Source of the DNA: Symbiodinium natans
Taxonomy: Eukaryota > Sar > Dinophyceae > Suessiales > Symbiodiniaceae
Assembly: GCA_905221605.1 (NCBI GenBank)
Contig: CAJNDS010002720.1
Location: 62,001-126,000 of the forward strand
Direction of reading: 5' to 3'
Length of the DNA stretch: 64,000 nt
In this document: piece after piece, positions 54,011 to 63,764 of the stretch
Layout of the letters: each line of letters starts with the position of its first letter
How positions within the stretch are numbered: position 1 is the first letter of the stretch
Position numbers and translations under genes: made by a program
The notes under the pieces: model-generated
Seen by the model: only the letters and a program-made list of their open reading frames with translations
Database searches by the model: none
What the model was told of the DNA's origin: nothing

Positions 54011-54108
54011 GTCGCTGCATCCTAGCCTCTACTGCTACCGAGCTGCACGCCGATCCTGGAGGCTTGTGGAATGCCGGAGCCATTTCTTACACATCCGGAG
54101 AAAGGGTT
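54011..54108 (+). CDS. Candidate exon, frame uncertain
   Basis: After ACTTCACCCAG one frame reads CILASTATELHADPGGLWNA GAISYTSGER. Another is basic and also open. Confidence 0.45.
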
Positions 54109-54178
54109 TAGGGCTTAGTGCTTAGTAGGGTTCAGGGTTTAGGGGTTTAAGGGTCTAGGGGTTTCAGGCATTTCGGTT

Positions 54179-54304
54179 GAAGAACTAAGCTTCCTTAAGC
54201 CCAAATTCGTGCAACGCCCCAACCTCATCCAGGCCCTTATCACCGCAGGCAGCTTCAGGCAGAACCCGCAGAACTCGCAGCGACAGGCGCCAGTAGCCGG
54301 GTGA
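54179..54304 (+). CDS. Candidate terminal exon, about 41 codons
   Basis: EELSFLKPKFVQRPNLIQAL ITAGSFRQNPQNSQRQAPVA, then TGA. Confidence 0.55.
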   Translation, partial: EELSFLKPKFVQRPNLIQALITAGSFRQNPQNSQRQAPVAG

Positions 54305-54996
54305 TAGCAGAACCTGGTCCAACTTTAGCCAAAAGGCGCCTGAGCCCTATCAGCCCGAAACCCTAAACCCTGAACCCTAAACCCTCAACCCTCATGGCTT
54401 TCAAGGAAACATCGCAAACACTCACGCACTGCAGCATCAGTAGCTGAGCCATGACGCGCGGCTTCCTAGCAGACAAGGCCGAATCTTAGCAAACACCCCT
54501 CAGGTCGGTCAGGGTTTAGGGTTTAGGGTTTAGGGTTTAGGCGTTAGGGTGTAGAGTTTAGGATTTGCAGAGTTTTTTTGTAAGGTTCTGCAGGGGTTTG
54601 TGAGTAGGGTGTGTCGGGTATAGGCCCCCGGGCATGGCTATGGCTGGGGGTATGTTAGGGTTGAGCGTTTGGGGTTTCAGGGGGTTTTGGTGGGTGTCAG
54701 GGGGTTTAGGGGGGTTTTCGGGTTTTTTCTTGGTTTATTGTAATTAATATTTATGATTTTGTTGTTGTTTTTTTTTTTTTTTAAAGGGTTTTCGGGGGGG
54801 TTTTTGGGGTTTTTAGGGCTTTAGGGTTTTCAGGGTTTTGAGGGTTTTAGGGGTTTTCGGGGATTTCTGGTTTCAGGGTTCTTAGGTGTTCATGGCTTTG
54901 GGGCTTTGGGGCTTGATGGCTTGAGGGTTTTTCTGGTTTTTTGGGGGTTTCTGAGGGGTGTAGGGGTTCGGAGGTTGAGTTGCTTTCATCTTCTGG

Positions 54997-55101
54997 CTGG
55001 TTCTGAGTAGGGAATGCGGGAATGAAGACCCTATATATATATATATACCCTTTAAGGGAGTATGCAGGGCCCTCATTCCCTCATTCCCTACTAAGAACCA
55101 G
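54997..55101. mobile_element. MITE-like family B, copy 1
   Basis: CTGGTTCTGAGTAGGGAATG left and CATTCCCTACTAAGAACCAG right, a near-perfect 20-nt inverted repeat. The centre holds a short (TA)n. Confidence 0.8.
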
Positions 55102-55142
55102 GGATCCTTACAAGGCAAAGGAGGCTGCATCAGGTTTAGGAG

Positions 55143-55207
55143 ATGGAGAACCCCGAGGTCGCCCCCGAACCCACAACCCGGAGCCTTAGAAGGTCTATGG
55201 CCCTGGT
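55143..55207 (+). CDS. Candidate first exon
   Basis: ATG start after GGTTTAG: MENPEVAPEPTTRSLRRSMA L. It then runs into a TTTTTAGGG block. Confidence 0.35.
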
Positions 55208-55214
55208 TTTTTTC

Positions 55215-55385
55215 GGGTTTTTCGGCTTTTTAGGGTTTTTAGGGTTTTTAGGGTTTTTAGGGTTTTTAGGGTTTTTAGGGTTTTTAGGGTTTTTAAGGCT
55301 TTTAGGGTTTTTAGGGTTTTTAGGGTTTTTAGGGTGGGCTTTTAGGGTTTTTAGGGTGGGCTTTTAGGGTTTTTAGGGTTGTTAC
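55215..55385 (+). repeat. TTTTTAGGG nonamer block
   Basis: About 16 units of TTTTTAGGG, a length variant of the heptamer. The Phe-Leu-Gly frame here is a repeat artefact. Confidence 0.95.
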
Positions 55386-55483
55386 AGTTTCAGGGTTTTA
55401 GGGTGTAAAGGGTTTAAGGTTTTTAGCTTGTTTTATTTGTTTTGTGTTTTTCTGTTTTTAAAAAGTTTTTTTTAGGGTTTAGG

Positions 55484-55552
55484 CTGTAGACCCCTCAACT
55501 CCGAAACCTGATGTTGCTTGCCGCTGTCGCAACTGCAGCGTTTTCCTTGGAC
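55484..55552 (+). CDS. Candidate exon, hydrophobic
   Basis: LRNLMLLAAVATAAFSLDLR then TAG, like a signal anchor. Confidence 0.35.
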
Positions 55553-55574
55553 CTCAGAGAATAGCGCAAGGAAC

Positions 55575-55745
55575 CCCCAGGAAGGGACCCTTAATCTTAC
55601 TCCCCCTGTATAACCCCCACAGAACCGCTATATATATATATATACACACCTTATATAGTCCCGATGTACCTAAGTAGCCCCTACGTAACCCCGAAAAAAC
55701 TCCTAAGGTCCCGTACATAAGGGTCCCTCCTCTAGTCCCTTGAGA
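55575..55745. mobile_element. MITE-like family G, copy 2
   Basis: AGGAAGGGACCCTTAATCTT and ACATAAGGGTCCCTCCTC are inverted ends. A (TA)n lies inside. Related to 16026-16196. Confidence 0.65.
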
Positions 55746-55982
55746 CTTGCAGAATCAGGTTTTCCCATTAAGGGGGCAGTCAGAGTCAGGGTTCTGACAC
55801 CCATGGCGCGGGGCTAGGGATGAAGAAGCACCCTAAGCCCTAAGCCCTAAGCCCTAAACCCTAAACCCTAAACCCTAACCCTAAACCCTAAACCCTAAAC
55901 CCTAAACCCTAAACCCTAAACCCCAGACTTCAAAGAACCCCAAGCCCCGGAGAGGGCTATGATGTATTTAGAGAGCCCGCTA

Positions 55983-56113
55983 GGGTTTAGGGTTTAGGGT
56001 TTAGGGTTTAGGGTTTAGGGTTTAGGGTTTAGGGTTTAGGGTTTAGGGTTTAGGGTTTAGGGTTTAGGGTTTAGGGTTTAGGGTTTAGGGTTTAGGGTTT
56101 AGGGTTTAGGGTT
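55983..56113 (+). repeat. TTTAGGG array
   Basis: Eighteen near-perfect units. Confidence 0.97.
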
Positions 56114-56345
56114 TTGCTCTTTTGCCCGCGATGAAGTTGGACGCCCCGCCGTTTCCGCACGACAAGCTCCTTTGCTTCCTTTTGGGTTTAGGGTTCAGGG
56201 GATTGGGGTTTAGGGGGCTTGAGGTTTAGGGTCTATAGGGTTTTTAAGGCCTTCAGGGCTTGCAGGGTTCATGGTTCTGGGGTTAGCCCTAAACCCTAAA
56301 CCCTAAGCCCTAAGCCCTAAACCCTAAACCCTAAACCCTAAAAAG

Positions 56346-56478
56346 CCCTCAGCATCCCGAGGTCAGGGATCGTCGTTCTGAGAACTCAACTGCGGGCCGA
56401 GGACGAAGTCCCGAGCCTTGCGCCGTGCTCCGCGTTGGCCCAAGGGCTAAAGGATGCTGAGGGCAAAGGATGGCTTTT
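56346..56478 (+). CDS. Candidate exon, about 44 codons
   Basis: IPRSGIVVLRTQLRAEDEVP then SLAPCSALAQGLKDAEGKGW. A second frame is open for 32 codons. Confidence 0.5.
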
Positions 56479-56593
56479 GGGGTTTAGGGTTTAGGGTTTA
56501 GGGTTGAGAGGAGCAGGTTGCCTGACGTGACCGGTGATCTCCTACGGTGCGCTGCTGGCCGCAACACCCCTGTTGGAGTTGGGACGTTGCCCC

Positions 56594-56889
56594 CTTATAC
56601 TAACTTTGCGGTGCTTTACTGTAACTTTAGATCCTTAGCTTTTTTTGGTTTATTGGGCTTCTTAATGAGGCAGCTAAAAGTTTATTTTTTATTACCCTCC
56701 TAAGTGCAGCCAAGCTAACAGCCCTTTATACTGGCTGGTTCTTAGTAGGGAAAGAGGGAATGGGTACCCCATATAATCCCTTAATTCCCTCATTCCCTAC
56801 TAAGAACCAAGCCAAAAGGGATTACAGTACCCCCGATTATATATGGTCCCTAATAAGGACTGTTTGTATACGTTAGGGGGAACATCTCA
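56594..56889. mobile_element. Family A element with nested C and B elements
   Basis: Family A ends lie at 56592 (GACGTTGCCCCCTTATACTA) and 56889 (GTTAGGGGGAACATC). Family C (56604-56713) interrupts it with CTAAC on both sides. Family B (56731-56814, CTGGCTGGTTCTTAGTAGGG / CCCTACTAAGAACCAAGCC) interrupts the next part. The remaining A sequence reads on across both insertions. Confidence 0.8.
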
Positions 56890-57028
56890 ACGTTGGAGTG
56901 AAGATTGGGAGGCACAGCTAGAGTGTGATGACGATGACGAACTGACGCGGTATTGTTCGGATCTCTGGGCCGGGGTTGACATGCGTAGAACTCAAGCGGG
57001 AGACTGGCAGTTGTTTGAATCCGCTTGA
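56885..57028 (+). CDS. Candidate terminal exon next to a MITE
   Basis: RWSEDWEAQLECDDDDELTR then YCSDLWAGVDMRRTQAGDWQ LFESA and TGA. This is acidic, Trp-rich and clearly protein-like. The nested element ends just before it. Upstream, 56515-56590 reads PDVTGDLLRCAAGRNTPVGV in another island. Family not recognised. Confidence 0.5.
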   Translation, partial: SQRWSEDWEAQLECDDDDELTRYCSDLWAGVDMRRTQAGDWQLFESA

Positions 57029-57230
57029 CAATCTGCCCATCTGCGCACAAGGGGGGATTTCCTGAATTAATAAAGGTCTTGCTACCGGAAGCCCTAAGAA
57101 GCCCTAAGCCCTGAGCCCTGAGCCCTAAGCCCTAAGCCCTAAGCCCTAAGCCCTAAGCCCTAAACCCTAAACCCTAAACCCTAAACCCTAAACTCTAAAC
57201 CCTAAACCCTAAACCCTAAACCTGAAATAG

Positions 57231-57308
57231 GCCCTTCGGGCACCACGAAGACTTGAAACTTCCCCAAATTGCAGCGAGCGTGTGGAAGTCCTCCCACAGG
57301 GGTTGACT
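57231..57308 (+). CDS. Candidate terminal exon
   Basis: FGHHEDLKLPQIAASVWKSS HRG then TGA. Confidence 0.4.
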
Positions 57309-57359
57309 AAACCCTACACCCTAAACCGTAAACCCTAAACCCTAAACCCTACACCCTAA

Positions 57360-57550
57360 ACCCTAAACCCCCTAAACCCCCTAAACCCTAAACCCCCTAA
57401 ACCCCCTAAACCCCCTAAACCCCCTAAACCCCCAAAACCCCCTAACCCCTAAACCCCCTAAACCCCTAAACCCCCCAAACCCCCTAAACACCCCAAACCC
57501 CCTAAACCCCCTAAACCCCCGAAACCCCCCCCTCAACACCCTAAACCCCC
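57360..57550 (+). repeat. CCCCTAAA octamer block
   Basis: About 20 units of CCCCTAAA with variants, the complement of the octamer at 25930-26430. Confidence 0.9.
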
Positions 57551-57666
57551 TACACCCTACACCCTAAACCCAATACACGCCGTTGGTCACTTCGTGTCGT
57601 GCTGCCTACTCAGCAGCCCTAGCCCGAAGAACCTGCCCCAAACCCTCAAAACCCTCAATGCCCGAC

Positions 57667-57832
57667 TCTAATACCCTAAACCCTAAACCCTAAACCCTAA
57701 ACCCTAAACCCTAAACCCTAAACCCTAAACCCTAAACCCTAAACCCTAACCCTAAACCCTAAACCCTAAACCCTAAACCCTAAACCCTAAACCCTAAACC
57801 CTAAACCCTAAACCCTAAACCCTAAACCCTAA
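57667..57832 (+). repeat. CCCTAAA array
   Basis: About 23 near-perfect units. Confidence 0.97.
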
Positions 57833-58400
57833 ATGCCCAAGAACACTAAACAGCTCTAAGACTCTAAGACCCTAAGCCCTACGCCTGTAAGTTCCCTACG
57901 AGCCCGCAATGCCGTAAGCGCCCGCAATGCCGTAAGCCCTAAATGCTCTAAACCCGGAGAACCCTAAACGCCGTAGACCCGAAGAACCCTGAACCCTAAA
58001 CCCTAAACTCAACATTCCATAAACCCTACACCCGAAATACCCTTCCTAAATCCCGAAAACCCCAAATCCCTAAAAACCCAAATACCCGAAACCCTAAAGA
58101 CCCTAAACCCGAAAACGGATCCTCAAAGGCCCGGCATCCTCAAGCCTTAAATGCCCTTAACAGCCTAACAACCCTCAATCACGACATGCCTTGCACGTGC
58201 CGGGAGCGAACACCCCCAAACTTCGCATTCTCAAAATCTCCTGCGCGACCCTCCCTAATACCCTAAACTCCCTAAACCCTCGACCCTAAACCTTCAACCC
58301 TAAACCCTCAACCCTAAACCTTCAACCCTAAACCCTCAACCCTAAACCCTAAACCCTAAACCCTCAACCCTCAACCCTCACACCGCAAGCCCCGAGCTCA

Positions 58401-58500
58401 GGATTGTTCAAGCAGATGACCTGGAGGCCTTCAAGGCTGCCATGGAGAAGGCCGACCCTTGTGGGCTCAGGGGTCTCGGGTTCCGTGAGAACTGTGTTGA
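58401..58500 (+). CDS. Candidate exon, helical
   Basis: A GAGCTCAG acceptor leads into IVQADDLEAFKAAMEKADPC then GLRGLGFRENCVE. It may belong to the ankyrin gene downstream, but I could not link it. Confidence 0.55.
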
Positions 58501-58582
58501 ACCCTGCACCCTAATCCCTAAGTACCCCTATACCCTAAACCCTAAACCTTAAACCCTAAACCCTAAACCCTAAACCCTCGTA

Positions 58583-58677
58583 CCTGGCAGAGATTTGGTT
58601 CCACGTGGTTCCAACTTCCCCTGGGGGGCTTGAGTCTTGGAATTCTTTTTTTGTTTGTCGTCTCCTTCCTCAATGAT
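58583..58677 (+). CDS. Candidate exon, unknown protein
   Basis: YLAEIWFHVVPTSPGGLESW NSFF, open to a TGA. Confidence 0.4.
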
Positions 58678-59075
58678 CCGCAAATCGCGGTCGTATTGGG
58701 TAGAAGCGGAGTGACCATACATACAAATAGATACACATAATGTCGTCCTGTATCGTGCTGATGTTTTAGATGTGTTTTTCAGGGAGCGGAGAGGGGGTAG
58801 GTTGGGCGTCCTTCCTAAACCCCATGCCCTACTAAACAGAGCAGGGGGTTGTCGAAATAGGAGACCCGAACTTAGCCCACCGAAATGGTAGGATTCCCGT
58901 ACAAGAGGGTTAGGGCTCCAAACCCTAAACCCTAAACCCTAAACCCTAAACCCTAAACCCTAAACCCTAAACCCTTAACCCTAAACCCTAAATCTTAAAC
59001 CCTAAACCCCAAACCCCAAACCCTAAACCCCAAACCCCAAACCCTAAACTTTAAACCCTAAACCCCCAAACATGC

Positions 59076-59145
59076 GAGCGCCGCAGGAGGGTGGCGACCT
59101 CATCTCGCGGCTGACGACGCGGAGGCCATGCCTCTTTGTTTGCCC
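59076..59145 (+). CDS. Candidate exon, unknown protein
   Basis: GAGCGCCGCAG acceptor, then GGDLISRLTTRRPCLFVC. Confidence 0.4.
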
Positions 59146-59388
59146 TAAGCGCTAAACCCCAAACCCCAAACCCTAAACCCCAAACCCGAAACCCTAAACC
59201 CTAAATCCTAAACCCTAAACGCTAAACCCTCTTTTGGGTGCTTTGCGGGCCTCTGGGGGAACTTCAACCAAAAAACACTCTTACCCCAAAAGCTGAAGCC
59301 CGAAACCCTAAACCCTAAACCCGTAAGCCCTAAGCCCCAAACCCTTGGCTTGCTGGTTATCTCACGAGGCCCTTGACAAGCAAGGGAG

Positions 59389-59437
59389 GATCAGGTTCGG
59401 GCAGCCGTGAACCACTACATCCTACGCATCAGGATTC
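59389..59437 (+). CDS. Candidate exon, unknown protein
   Basis: GCAAGGGAG acceptor, then DQVRAAVNHYILRIR. Confidence 0.45.
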
Positions 59438-59542
59438 AGCCTAAACCCTCGCCTTAAACCCTAAACCCTGAGCCCTAAACACTAAACCCTAAACCCTAAA
59501 CACTAAACCCTCAACCCTCAACCCTAAACCCGGATTTCTTCT

Positions 59543-59697
59543 GATGTCAGGGTGTGAGGGTTGTAGAAGTAAACTTGAGGGCCTCCCTGGCACAATGAAA
59601 AGGCTTCCGGGAAGAGATCGTAAGCTGTGTGGCGGCGGAATGGAGGGGATCGCAGGTCAAGTCTTACTTAAAAAGTTTGGGATCTTTCGGGTTTAGG
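59543..59697 (+). CDS. Small ORF, 51 codons
   Basis: ATG start: MSGCEGCRSKLEGLPGTMKR then LPGRDRKLCGGGMEGIAG, stop TAG. Possibly two exons' worth of coding sequence. Confidence 0.45.
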
Positions 59698-59983
59698 GTT
59701 TAGGGTTTAGGGCTAGGGTTTAGGGTTTAGGGCTTGGGTTTAGGTGGTTTAGGGTTGAAGATTCGGGGAAACCGACAGGAGGTCAGAAATTTGAATGTGG
59801 CAGGCATGCGGCTTTCCCACCGCCCCCCCCCCCCCCCCCCCCCCCCCCCGCCCCCCGGTAGAACAAGCCTCGGGAGCCAAGACTCAGGGTCCTGAAGCCC
59901 TAAACCCTAGGCCTAAACCCTAGCCCTAAACCCTAAACCCTAAACCCTAAACCCCAAACCCTAAACCCTTAACCCCGAAATAG

Positions 59984-62900
59984 GTACGAGACCTTCGAGT
60001 GGACGGCAATGCACTTCATCGCCGGCAACAACGCCGTGCGCATCTTCGACTGGATCCTGGGCGAGCCACCGCCGGCAGGGAGGAGTTAAGTCCCTGAACC
60101 CTAAACCCTAAACCCTAAACCCTAAACCCTAAACCCTAAACCCTAAACCCTAAACTCTAAACCCTAAACCCTAAACCCCAAACCCTAAAGCTAAACCCTG
60201 ACCCTCACACCTTAGCCAAAAAACTTCCACGGAGTAGGGGAGCTGAATCGTCCCAAGAGCCCGCGCTTTCCAAAGGAAGTTCCCGCAACTGTGGCGGGTG
60301 AGGATGACAAGGACCTGCGAAATGCGCCTCAGCCACCTTATTAATAGGGTTTAGGGTTTAGGGGTTAGGGTTTAGGGTTTAGGGTTTAGGGTTCAGGGTT
60401 TAATGTGGGAGCCTGAGTAATTAGAATAGGGTTTGGGGGGTTAGTATAGTACAATTACAAAGAGACCATAAGGGGATACTAGTAGTAATTAGTCCGACCC
60501 CTATATTCTCTCCCCCGTACAACCCCCCTTTGAGGCATTATATGGGGAACCTACTTACTAAGACCACGAAGCCATGCAAACGACATGTGTCGGGCACCTA
60601 AATTCTCTAAGTCCTCAAGCCTCGAACCCTCAAGCAGGAAGTGAATCCTAAGCCCTACAGACCCAAAACCCAAAACCCACCTAAAACCTTAAACGCTGTA
60701 AACCCTATAAGCCCAACCCCTACTTAGTACATACAATCCTGCCCCTTTAGTTCCCTGCACGGTGGCGTAAATGCTGGCATGCTCATCTGTTCCTGAAGGC
60801 CCGCTGTTACCCTGAACCCTACACATAAACCATGGAGTGTGCAGCTGCAGGCGCTCAGCGCTCACAGTACGCAAGGCATCATGAAGCATGTCACCTCCCA
60901 AAACTTTATAACCCCCTGCCGCTCGGGCTCTTGGACGTCTTCGTTCGTCCTCCGCGTTTCCCTGCCTTGTAGACATCCGCACCCACTGGGATGACAAGTA
61001 GGTGCCTGTCTTCCTTTCTTTAGGGCCTAGGTCCCCCAAACAATTTAAGAACAGACCCTTTCCATCCTTACGTTAACCTAGATCGTAAACCCTCTAAACC
61101 CTCCAAACACTCTAAACACTAAACACTTTAAACACTCTAAGCACTCTAAACGCTCTAAAACCTGTAAACCCTCTAAACCCTAAAGCCTAAACCCTAAACC
61201 CTAAACCCTAAACCCTAAACCGTGAGGCCTACATGAAGCTGCTGACGGCCAAGTCGGCGGACAGCGAGATCCCCCTGCATCTCGCGGCCCAGGAGGGTCA
61301 CGTGGAGATCATTGAGCCTCGGCTGACATGGAGAAAGGGGGGGGAAGAGGGGAGGGAGGGGCGAGGCTCTCGGGTTTAGGGTTTAGGGTTGGATTTGTTT
61401 TTGGGTGTGAGGAGTCTCCAAAGATCATGAGTTGGCGTTGAGGGGGTGTAGGTTTTAGGGTCACTTACAAGCGCTAAACCCTCTTTTGAGAAGACCCCAG
61501 GGCAACCGAGACCCAAGCAACGGGTCCTGGGCCCCCCCCCTGCTTTAGCCCGCGTTTCCTCGCAAGGAGAATGAGCCAAAACCCTAAGCTATAAACCCTA
61601 AATACCACTTCTGAGCCTCCAAAGGGTTGAGTTGTTTAGGGTTTACATAGGAGAAGCTCTTGTCGGTCATGGACGACAAGTTCCCCGACCAGATCGGGCG
61701 GATACAGTGCGGCAGCAAGAACTCGGATGGCTCCTCGGCTTGACATCTCAGGGTTCATATACGCCCTAAACCTTAAACCCAAAGCCCTAAACCCTAAACC
61801 CTAAACCCTAAACCCTAAACCCTAAACCCAAAGCCCTTATGTTCGTAGCAAGACCGGGCAAATTACACTGTATGAACACCCTTGCAGAAGGTGTAGAGGC
61901 CCTTGGCGGCCAGAGAAAAAAGGGATCCCTGTTTGGGGTCTAGTTTTGAGTTGTAGAAAACCAAGAACGGCGAAACCTCCAAGCTTAGATGTTTAGTAGC
62001 CAGGCTTGGAAACCATACCACCTAAACTTCAAGACAGTCCGACAAGATCTGGCTAAGGCTAGACCTTAGACCTCATGAAGCACTCTCAAGCCCACTCGAA
62101 GCCCTAACTCTAAACCCGAAACTCTAAACCCGAAACCTTTACCCCAAGCCCTGAGCATCCGAAAGTAGCCCCAAACCCTACTAAACACCCTATGAACCCA
62201 AGCCCAAGGTACAACAATCCCTGGTAACCCCCTAAACCCTAAACCCTAAACCCTAAACCCTAAACCCTAAACCCTAAACCCTAAACCCTAAACCCTAAAC
62301 CCTAAACCCTAAACCCTAAACCCTAAACCCTAAACCCTAAACCCTAAACCCTAAACCCTAAACCCTACCTAAACCCTAAACCCTAAACCCTAAACCCTAA
62401 ACCCTAAACCCTAAACCCTAAACCCTAAACCCTAAACCCTAAACCCTAAACCCTAAACCCTAAACCCTAAACCCTAAACCCTACCCGGTCTGTAAAGGCA
62501 GCACGCCGTTACTGGTGGCTGTGGAGCACGTCGGGGGCAAGAGCACTGACCGGGCAGCTTGGGGCAAGGAGTCGGCTGGTGGGCTAACCTCGAAACTCCA
62601 GCATCCCTGAATTAGGGTTTAGGGTTTAGGGTTTAGGGTTTAGGGTTTAGGGTTTAGGGTGTCTTGGAGTGTCTTGAAGAGTAGTGGGCTCTCTGTGAAG
62701 GGTGTGGCGCGCTTGTGGGGCTTTACAGGTTTTTTTGTAGGGTTGCTTGGGGGTTTATTCCAAGGCTGAGATGGGGTCTGGGTCCCTGGGATGTGCTTTC
62801 GGATTTTTGTTGTTTAGGGGTTGAGGGTTGAGGGTTGGTTGTGCTAGGCATCCTGGTTTGACAGGTTTTCACTGGGTTTACAACCGGTTTTGTGGGAAGC

Positions 62901-63445
62901 AACTTGGGATGTTCCCCCTTATTCTTAATCGGGGTTATAATAGGGGCTACTATCATCCCTATTCAGGCCTGTTAGTATAGGGGGAACATCCCAAGAAACA
63001 ACCATCGGGCCTTGTCTGGCGCTTGCTGGGTCTTCGTGGGGCTTTCCGAGCCATATCGGGGCAGCGGCTGGATCGGAGTGATTGGAGTACCTTTTGAAGA
63101 GGCTTCGGTAGGCACCATAAATTTTCGGAAGCCGCTTTGATTTTTTTGGGCCGAAAGACTATACTCTGCAAGGTTGCCGGGCTGCTGTGAGCCTGGATTT
63201 CGGCTTAGGGTGTAGGGTTTTTTTAGGGTTTAAGGTTTAGGGTTTAGGGTTTATTTAGGGTTTAGGTTTAGGGTTTTCGGGTTTTTGGGTGTTTGGGGTT
63301 TAAGGATTTTAGGCTTTTAGGCTTTCAGGCTTTAGAGTTTAGGGGCTTGTGGTCTAGGGTTCATGGCAACGCAGCAAGGTGGAGAAGGTCTTGGACCTCC
63401 TCATCGTCAAGGGCGTCAGCAACGTCGCCTTGAAAGACTCGTCAG
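59984..63445 (+). CDS. Ankyrin-repeat protein, five exons (incomplete)
   Basis: Exons 59984-60074, 61227-61313, 61651-61729, 62498-62540 and 63375-63445 join in phase. Across the joins the product reads WTAMHFIAGNNAVRIFDWIL, PLHLAAQEGHVEII|EKLLSV, KNSDG|STPLLVAVEHVGG, and N|KVEKVLDLLIVKG ending VALKDSSG. TPLHxAAxxGHxxIVxxLL is the ankyrin consensus, so three of the four joins restore it exactly. Donors are GC (CCG|GCAGGG), GA (ATT|GAGCC), GC (GATG|GCTCC) and GA (GGCAA|GAGC), and each acceptor is AG. Ankyrin repeats bind other proteins. The 3' end was not found, and the last exon stops at a GA donor inside a repeat. Introns of 0.4-1.2 kb are heptamer arrays and small elements. Confidence 0.83.
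60255..60345 (+). CDS. Candidate exon in the first ankyrin intron
   Basis: SPRFPKEVPATVAGEDDKDL RNAPQPPY, then TAA. It is inside an intron of the ankyrin model, so it is either a skipped exon or chance. Confidence 0.3.
60689..61039 (-). CDS. Minus-strand ORF, 116 codons, inside an ankyrin intron
   Basis: ATG to stop. It contains YKVLGGDMLHDALRTVSAER and SGTDEHASIYATVQG. It is the longest intact minus frame outside repeats and the transposon. A + frame (60831-60971, MECAAAGAQRSQYARHHEAC) covers part of it. Family not recognised; either or both may be chance. Confidence 0.3.
   Translation of the reverse strand: MGDLGPKERKTGTYLSSQWVRMSTRQGNAEDERRRPRARAAGGYKVLGGDMLHDALRTVSAERLQLHTPWFMCRVQGNSGPSGTDEHASIYATVQGTKGAGLYVLSRGWAYRVYSV
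61838..61999 (+). CDS. Candidate coding island, about 52 codons
   Basis: RSKTGQITLYEHPCRRCRGP then WRPEKKGIPVWGLVL, stop TAG. It has a CRRC pair and looks strongly protein-like, but lies in an intron of the ankyrin model. Confidence 0.4.
62228..62482 (+). repeat. CCCTAAA array
   Basis: About 36 units with one short break (CCTACCT near 62366). Confidence 0.97.
62906..62992. mobile_element. MITE-like family A, copy 3
   Basis: With flanking bases the ends CTTGGGATGTTCCCCC and GGGGGAACATCCCAAG are a perfect 16-nt inverted repeat. Length about 87 bp; interior non-coding. Confidence 0.85.
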
Positions 63446-63561
63446 GACTTTCAAAAAGCCCTGAACCCCAAACCCTAAACCCGAAACCATAAATCCAAAA
63501 CCCTCAAACCCTTCACCCTAAGCCCTCAACCCTCAAAACCCCACACCCGAAGTCTGAGACG

Positions 63562-63730
63562 CTCAGGGTCAGAGTGGAAACCTCGGCCGGTTGGGGGCAG
63601 GTCTTTGAGTGTGCAGGGCCCTTCAAGGAAGAGGGGTCTCAGGCAAAGAGTGAGAACCCAAAGGGTCCGTGTAGCGATGTAGCGTGTAGTAGCTCGAGGG
63701 CCCAAGAATTTTTGGGTACATGGACCGTTT
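63562..63730 (+). CDS. Candidate exon, about 55 codons
   Basis: After a GGGTCAG acceptor the frame reads VETSAGWGQVFECAGPFKEE then GSQAKSENPKGPCSDVACSS. It may be further ankyrin-gene sequence or the next gene. Confidence 0.4.
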
Positions 63731-63764
63731 CGCCCTACTACCCCCCCTCTATACCAACCCCCCT

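Noticed and set aside
55143-55367. Phe-Leu-Gly repeat protein
   Set aside because: Only the first 21 codons are non-repetitive; the rest is TTTTTAGGG.
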